From: Paracoccaceae bacterium
GTDB taxonomy: Bacteria > Pseudomonadota > Alphaproteobacteria > Rhodobacterales > Rhodobacteraceae
Direction: 5' to 3'
Length of the DNA stretch: 64,000 nt
Assembly (NCBI GenBank): GCA_003605175.1
Contig: QWDA01000009.1
Coordinates: forward strand, 62,001-126,000
The position numbers and the translations under genes are program-made. Positions 62,232 to 64,000 of this stretch are shown here, one piece after another; within the stretch, counting starts at the first letter, position 1; each line of letters begins with the position of its first letter. A model generated the notes under the pieces. It did not search any database, was not told the origin of the DNA, and saw only the letters and a list, made by a program, of their open reading frames with translations.

Positions 62232-63525
62232 GTTCCTTGGAGACCTGGACGAAGAGTCGCTCCTTGCGCTTCCGTATCTATTCGAGTTCTGGGCCCTGCC
62301 GCACCAGTTGGCGCCGGAGGGCGACTGGCGGACTTGGGTCATTCTCGGTGGCCGCGGAGCCGGAAAGACGCGTGCGGGTGCCGAGTGGGTGCGGAGCCAG
62401 GTTGAAGGTGCGAAGCCGCTGGACGCCGGCAAGGCCAGAACGGTCGCGCTTGTTGGCGACACGATCGAGCAGGCGCGGGAGGTCATGGTATTCGGCGACA
62501 GCGGTATCATGGCGTGCTCTCCGCCGGACCGCCGTCCGACTTGGGAGGCTTCGAGAAAGCGCCTGGTCTGGCCGAACGGAGCGGTCGCCATGCTGTTTTC
62601 CGCACATGATCCGGAAAGTCTGAGGGGGCCGCAGTTCGACGCGGCCTGGCTGGACGAGCTGGCCAAGTGGAAGCGGGGCGAGGAGGCCTGGGACATGCTG
62701 CAATTCGGATTGCGGCTTGGCGAGAACCCGCAGCAATGCGTGACGACCACCCCGAGGAACGTCGACCTTCTGAAGCGGATCCTCGCACTGCGAACGACGA
62801 TCTCGACGCACGCGGCAACCGAGGCGAACAGCGCGAACCTGTCGCGGTCGTTCCTCGAGGAAGTGCGATCACGCTATGCGGGCACGTTCCTCGGACGGCA
62901 GGAGCTGGACGGGCAGCTTGTGGACGATCTGGATGGTGCTCTCTGGACGACCGGGATGCTCGAAGAAACACGCCGGGACGAGTCGGTCAACCTGACGAGG
63001 ATCGTCGTCGCGGTGGACCCGCCGACGACCGGCCACATGGCGTCGGACGCGTGCGGCATCATCGTCGCCGGGGTCGACATGCGGGGGAAGCCTTCGGAAT
63101 GGATCGTCGAGGTGCTGGAGGATGCCAGCGTGGGCGCGGCCTCTCCGCTCGAATGGGCCGAAGCGGCAGTTGCGGCCTATCGCAGGCACGAGGCGGACAG
63201 ATTGGTGGCCGAGGTCAACCAGGGTGGCGATCTCGTGGAGACGGTGCTCCGGCAGATCGACCCGGCGATTCCCTATCGTGCCGTACGGGCGAGCCGCGGG
63301 AAATCAGCGCGGGCGGAGCCTGTGGCCGCCCTCTATGAACAGGGGCGGGTGCTGCATGCCAAGGGTCTCACGGCCCTGGAGGATCAGATGCGGCTGATGA
63401 CCACCCGTGGTTTCCAGGGGGCCGGGAGCCCCGACCGCGTCGATGCGCTTGTCTGGGCGATCCATGACCTCCTGATCGAGCCTGCCGCAAAGATCCGCCG
63501 CCCCCAGGTGCGAACGCTCCTGTAA
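62116..63525 (+). CDS. GTA terminase large subunit (orfg2)
   Basis: The 469-aa product is the packaging ATPase-nuclease. Walker A 'LGGRGAGKTRAGAEW' is at residues ~77-91, Walker B 'DAAWLDELAKWKRGEEAW' with Asp180-Glu181, and the RNase H-like nuclease start 'VVAVDPPTTGHMASDACGII' with Asp301. The conserved family start is around 'LLALPYLFEFWALPHQLAPE' (residue ~50). ATG 62116 is the only ATG/GTG before it and lies deep inside orfg1; TTG codons near 62183 and 62194 are other options. So the first ~45 residues are uncertain. Confidence 0.88.
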   Translation: MNANVRKAPTDSILSISKRRGTRLGASLIASAPTEVQNRFLGDLDEESLLALPYLFEFWALPHQLAPEGDWRTWVILGGRGAGKTRAGAEWVRSQVEGAKPLDAGKARTVALVGDTIEQAREVMVFGDSGIMACSPPDRRPTWEASRKRLVWPNGAVAMLFSAHDPESLRGPQFDAAWLDELAKWKRGEEAWDMLQFGLRLGENPQQCVTTTPRNVDLLKRILALRTTISTHAATEANSANLSRSFLEEVRSRYAGTFLGRQELDGQLVDDLDGALWTTGMLEETRRDESVNLTRIVVAVDPPTTGHMASDACGIIVAGVDMRGKPSEWIVEVLEDASVGAASPLEWAEAAVAAYRRHEADRLVAEVNQGGDLVETVLRQIDPAIPYRAVRASRGKSARAEPVAALYEQGRVLHAKGLTALEDQMRLMTTRGFQGAGSPDRVDALVWAIHDLLIEPAAKIRRPQVRTLL

Positions 63526-63586
63526 CGGGGCTTTGAACCCTGTCTGGCAGATTTCCATTCGGACCGAGGCGTGGAGGGTTCCAAGA

Positions 63587-64000
63587 ATGGTTTTCGATTT
63601 CCTGCGGCGTAGCGAGGGCACTGTTCCCGAGGCCAAGGCCAGCGCCTCCGGCCCGGTCATCGCCTATCACAGCTCGGGCCGCGTGGCCTGGACGCCGCGC
63701 GACACGGTGAGCCTGACGCGGTCGGGCTTCACGTCGAACCCTGTCGGGTTCCGCTGCGTGAAGCTGATCTCTGAGGCGGCCGCGTCGCTGCCGCTTCAGC
63801 TTCTGGAGGACGGCAAGCGTTTCGAAACCCATCCGATCCTTGGCCTGATCGACCGTCCGAACTCGGCCCAGGGGCGCGCGGAGTTCCTCGAGGCGGCGTT
63901 CGGTCAGCTCCTTCTGTCGGGCAATGTCTATATCGAGGCGGTGAATGCCGGCGCCGCTCTTCTTCCCCAGGAGATGCATGTGCTGCGCTCCGACCGCATG
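63587..64000 (+). CDS. GTA portal protein (orfg3), N-terminal part
   Basis: The frame is open from ATG 63587 to the window end (138 codons). It begins MVFDFLRRSEGTVPEAKASA, and 'GFRCVKLISEAAASLPLQLL', 'HPILGLIDRPNSAQGRAEFL' and 'QLLLSGNVYIEAVN' match HK97-type phage portals. The portal forms the dodecameric channel for DNA at the capsid vertex. A GGAGGG lies 12 bases before the ATG. The order small terminase-large terminase-portal is that of the Rhodobacter GTA. Confidence 0.88.
   Translation, partial: MVFDFLRRSEGTVPEAKASASGPVIAYHSSGRVAWTPRDTVSLTRSGFTSNPVGFRCVKLISEAAASLPLQLLEDGKRFETHPILGLIDRPNSAQGRAEFLEAAFGQLLLSGNVYIEAVNAGAALLPQEMHVLRSDRM

Noticed and set aside
1-64000. tRNA, rRNA, CRISPR arrays, transposases, integrases or att sites around the polysaccharide island
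   Set aside because: None could be recognised; island boundaries at 14651 and 42162 show no direct repeats or tRNA ends that would mark an integration.

Overview
The window is about 66% GC chromosome from an alphaproteobacterium, almost certainly Rhodobacterales/Rhodobacteraceae. Evidence for this: two DUF2484 genes between murC and murB, a long-linker FtsZ, CobS, a protein with a C-terminal J domain, housekeeping promoters of the GCTANA type, and the first genes of a Rhodobacter-type gene transfer agent (GTA) cluster at the right edge. I see no tRNA, rRNA, CRISPR array, transposase or integrase.

Layout. (1) 1-14650: division and cell-wall cluster on the + strand, murD(partial)-ftsW-murG-murC-DUF2484x2-murB-ddl-ftsQ-ftsA-ftsZ, then lpxC, bamD and recN. 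Most genes overlap or abut. ftsZ ends in a clear intrinsic terminator. (2) 14653-42161: a 27.5-kb surface-polysaccharide island. The - strand operon gmd-fcl-manC makes GDP-mannose and GDP-fucose. Divergently, an AlgD-type GDP-mannose dehydrogenase leads into glycosyltransferases (one carrying a frameshift at its DxD site), an SGNH hydrolase, a Wzy/ligase-like membrane protein, two sulfotransferases, an SDR, a Cys-motif GMC oxidoreductase, an acyltransferase-3/SGNH protein and a methyltransferase. (3) Inside this island lie genes that look like virion parts: a GTA head-spike base homologue (21139), a 1004-aa FnIII-repeat protein (26851) and a signal-less beta-helix protein (29876). A Tat-exported paralogue of the last (32174) converges on it, and a third beta-helix protein has an acidic repeat linker (40479). 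(4) 42304-48956: cobS, an SLC13-type transporter, a DMT permease, a YmdB-like phosphodiesterase, DUF4177, bolA and a J-domain gene. (5) 49043-53924: a chemoreceptor, the rpsF-rpsR-rplI operon and a small membrane protein. (6) 54121-61757: fabD, fabG, acpP, a PilZ protein (- strand), an arginase-family protein, a HisA-like protein, fabF and mltG. (7) 61785-64000: a promoter/leader/terminator arrangement followed by GTA small terminase, large terminase and portal (cut by the window end).

How the parts fit: the island supplies GDP-mannose, GDP-fucose and probably GDP-mannuronate for a sulfated, acylated surface glycan. GTA head spikes of Rhodobacter capsulatus bind capsule. Here spike-like genes sit among glycan genes, with the GTA packaging genes about 20-40 kb away on the same window. 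All three beta-helix proteins share an Asp-(28-29 residues)-His-x-Asp-x-x-Gln signature, which I read as one conserved sugar-binding or cleavage site used both by particle-like and by host-exported proteins. That link is inference. The shared motif itself is visible in the sequence.
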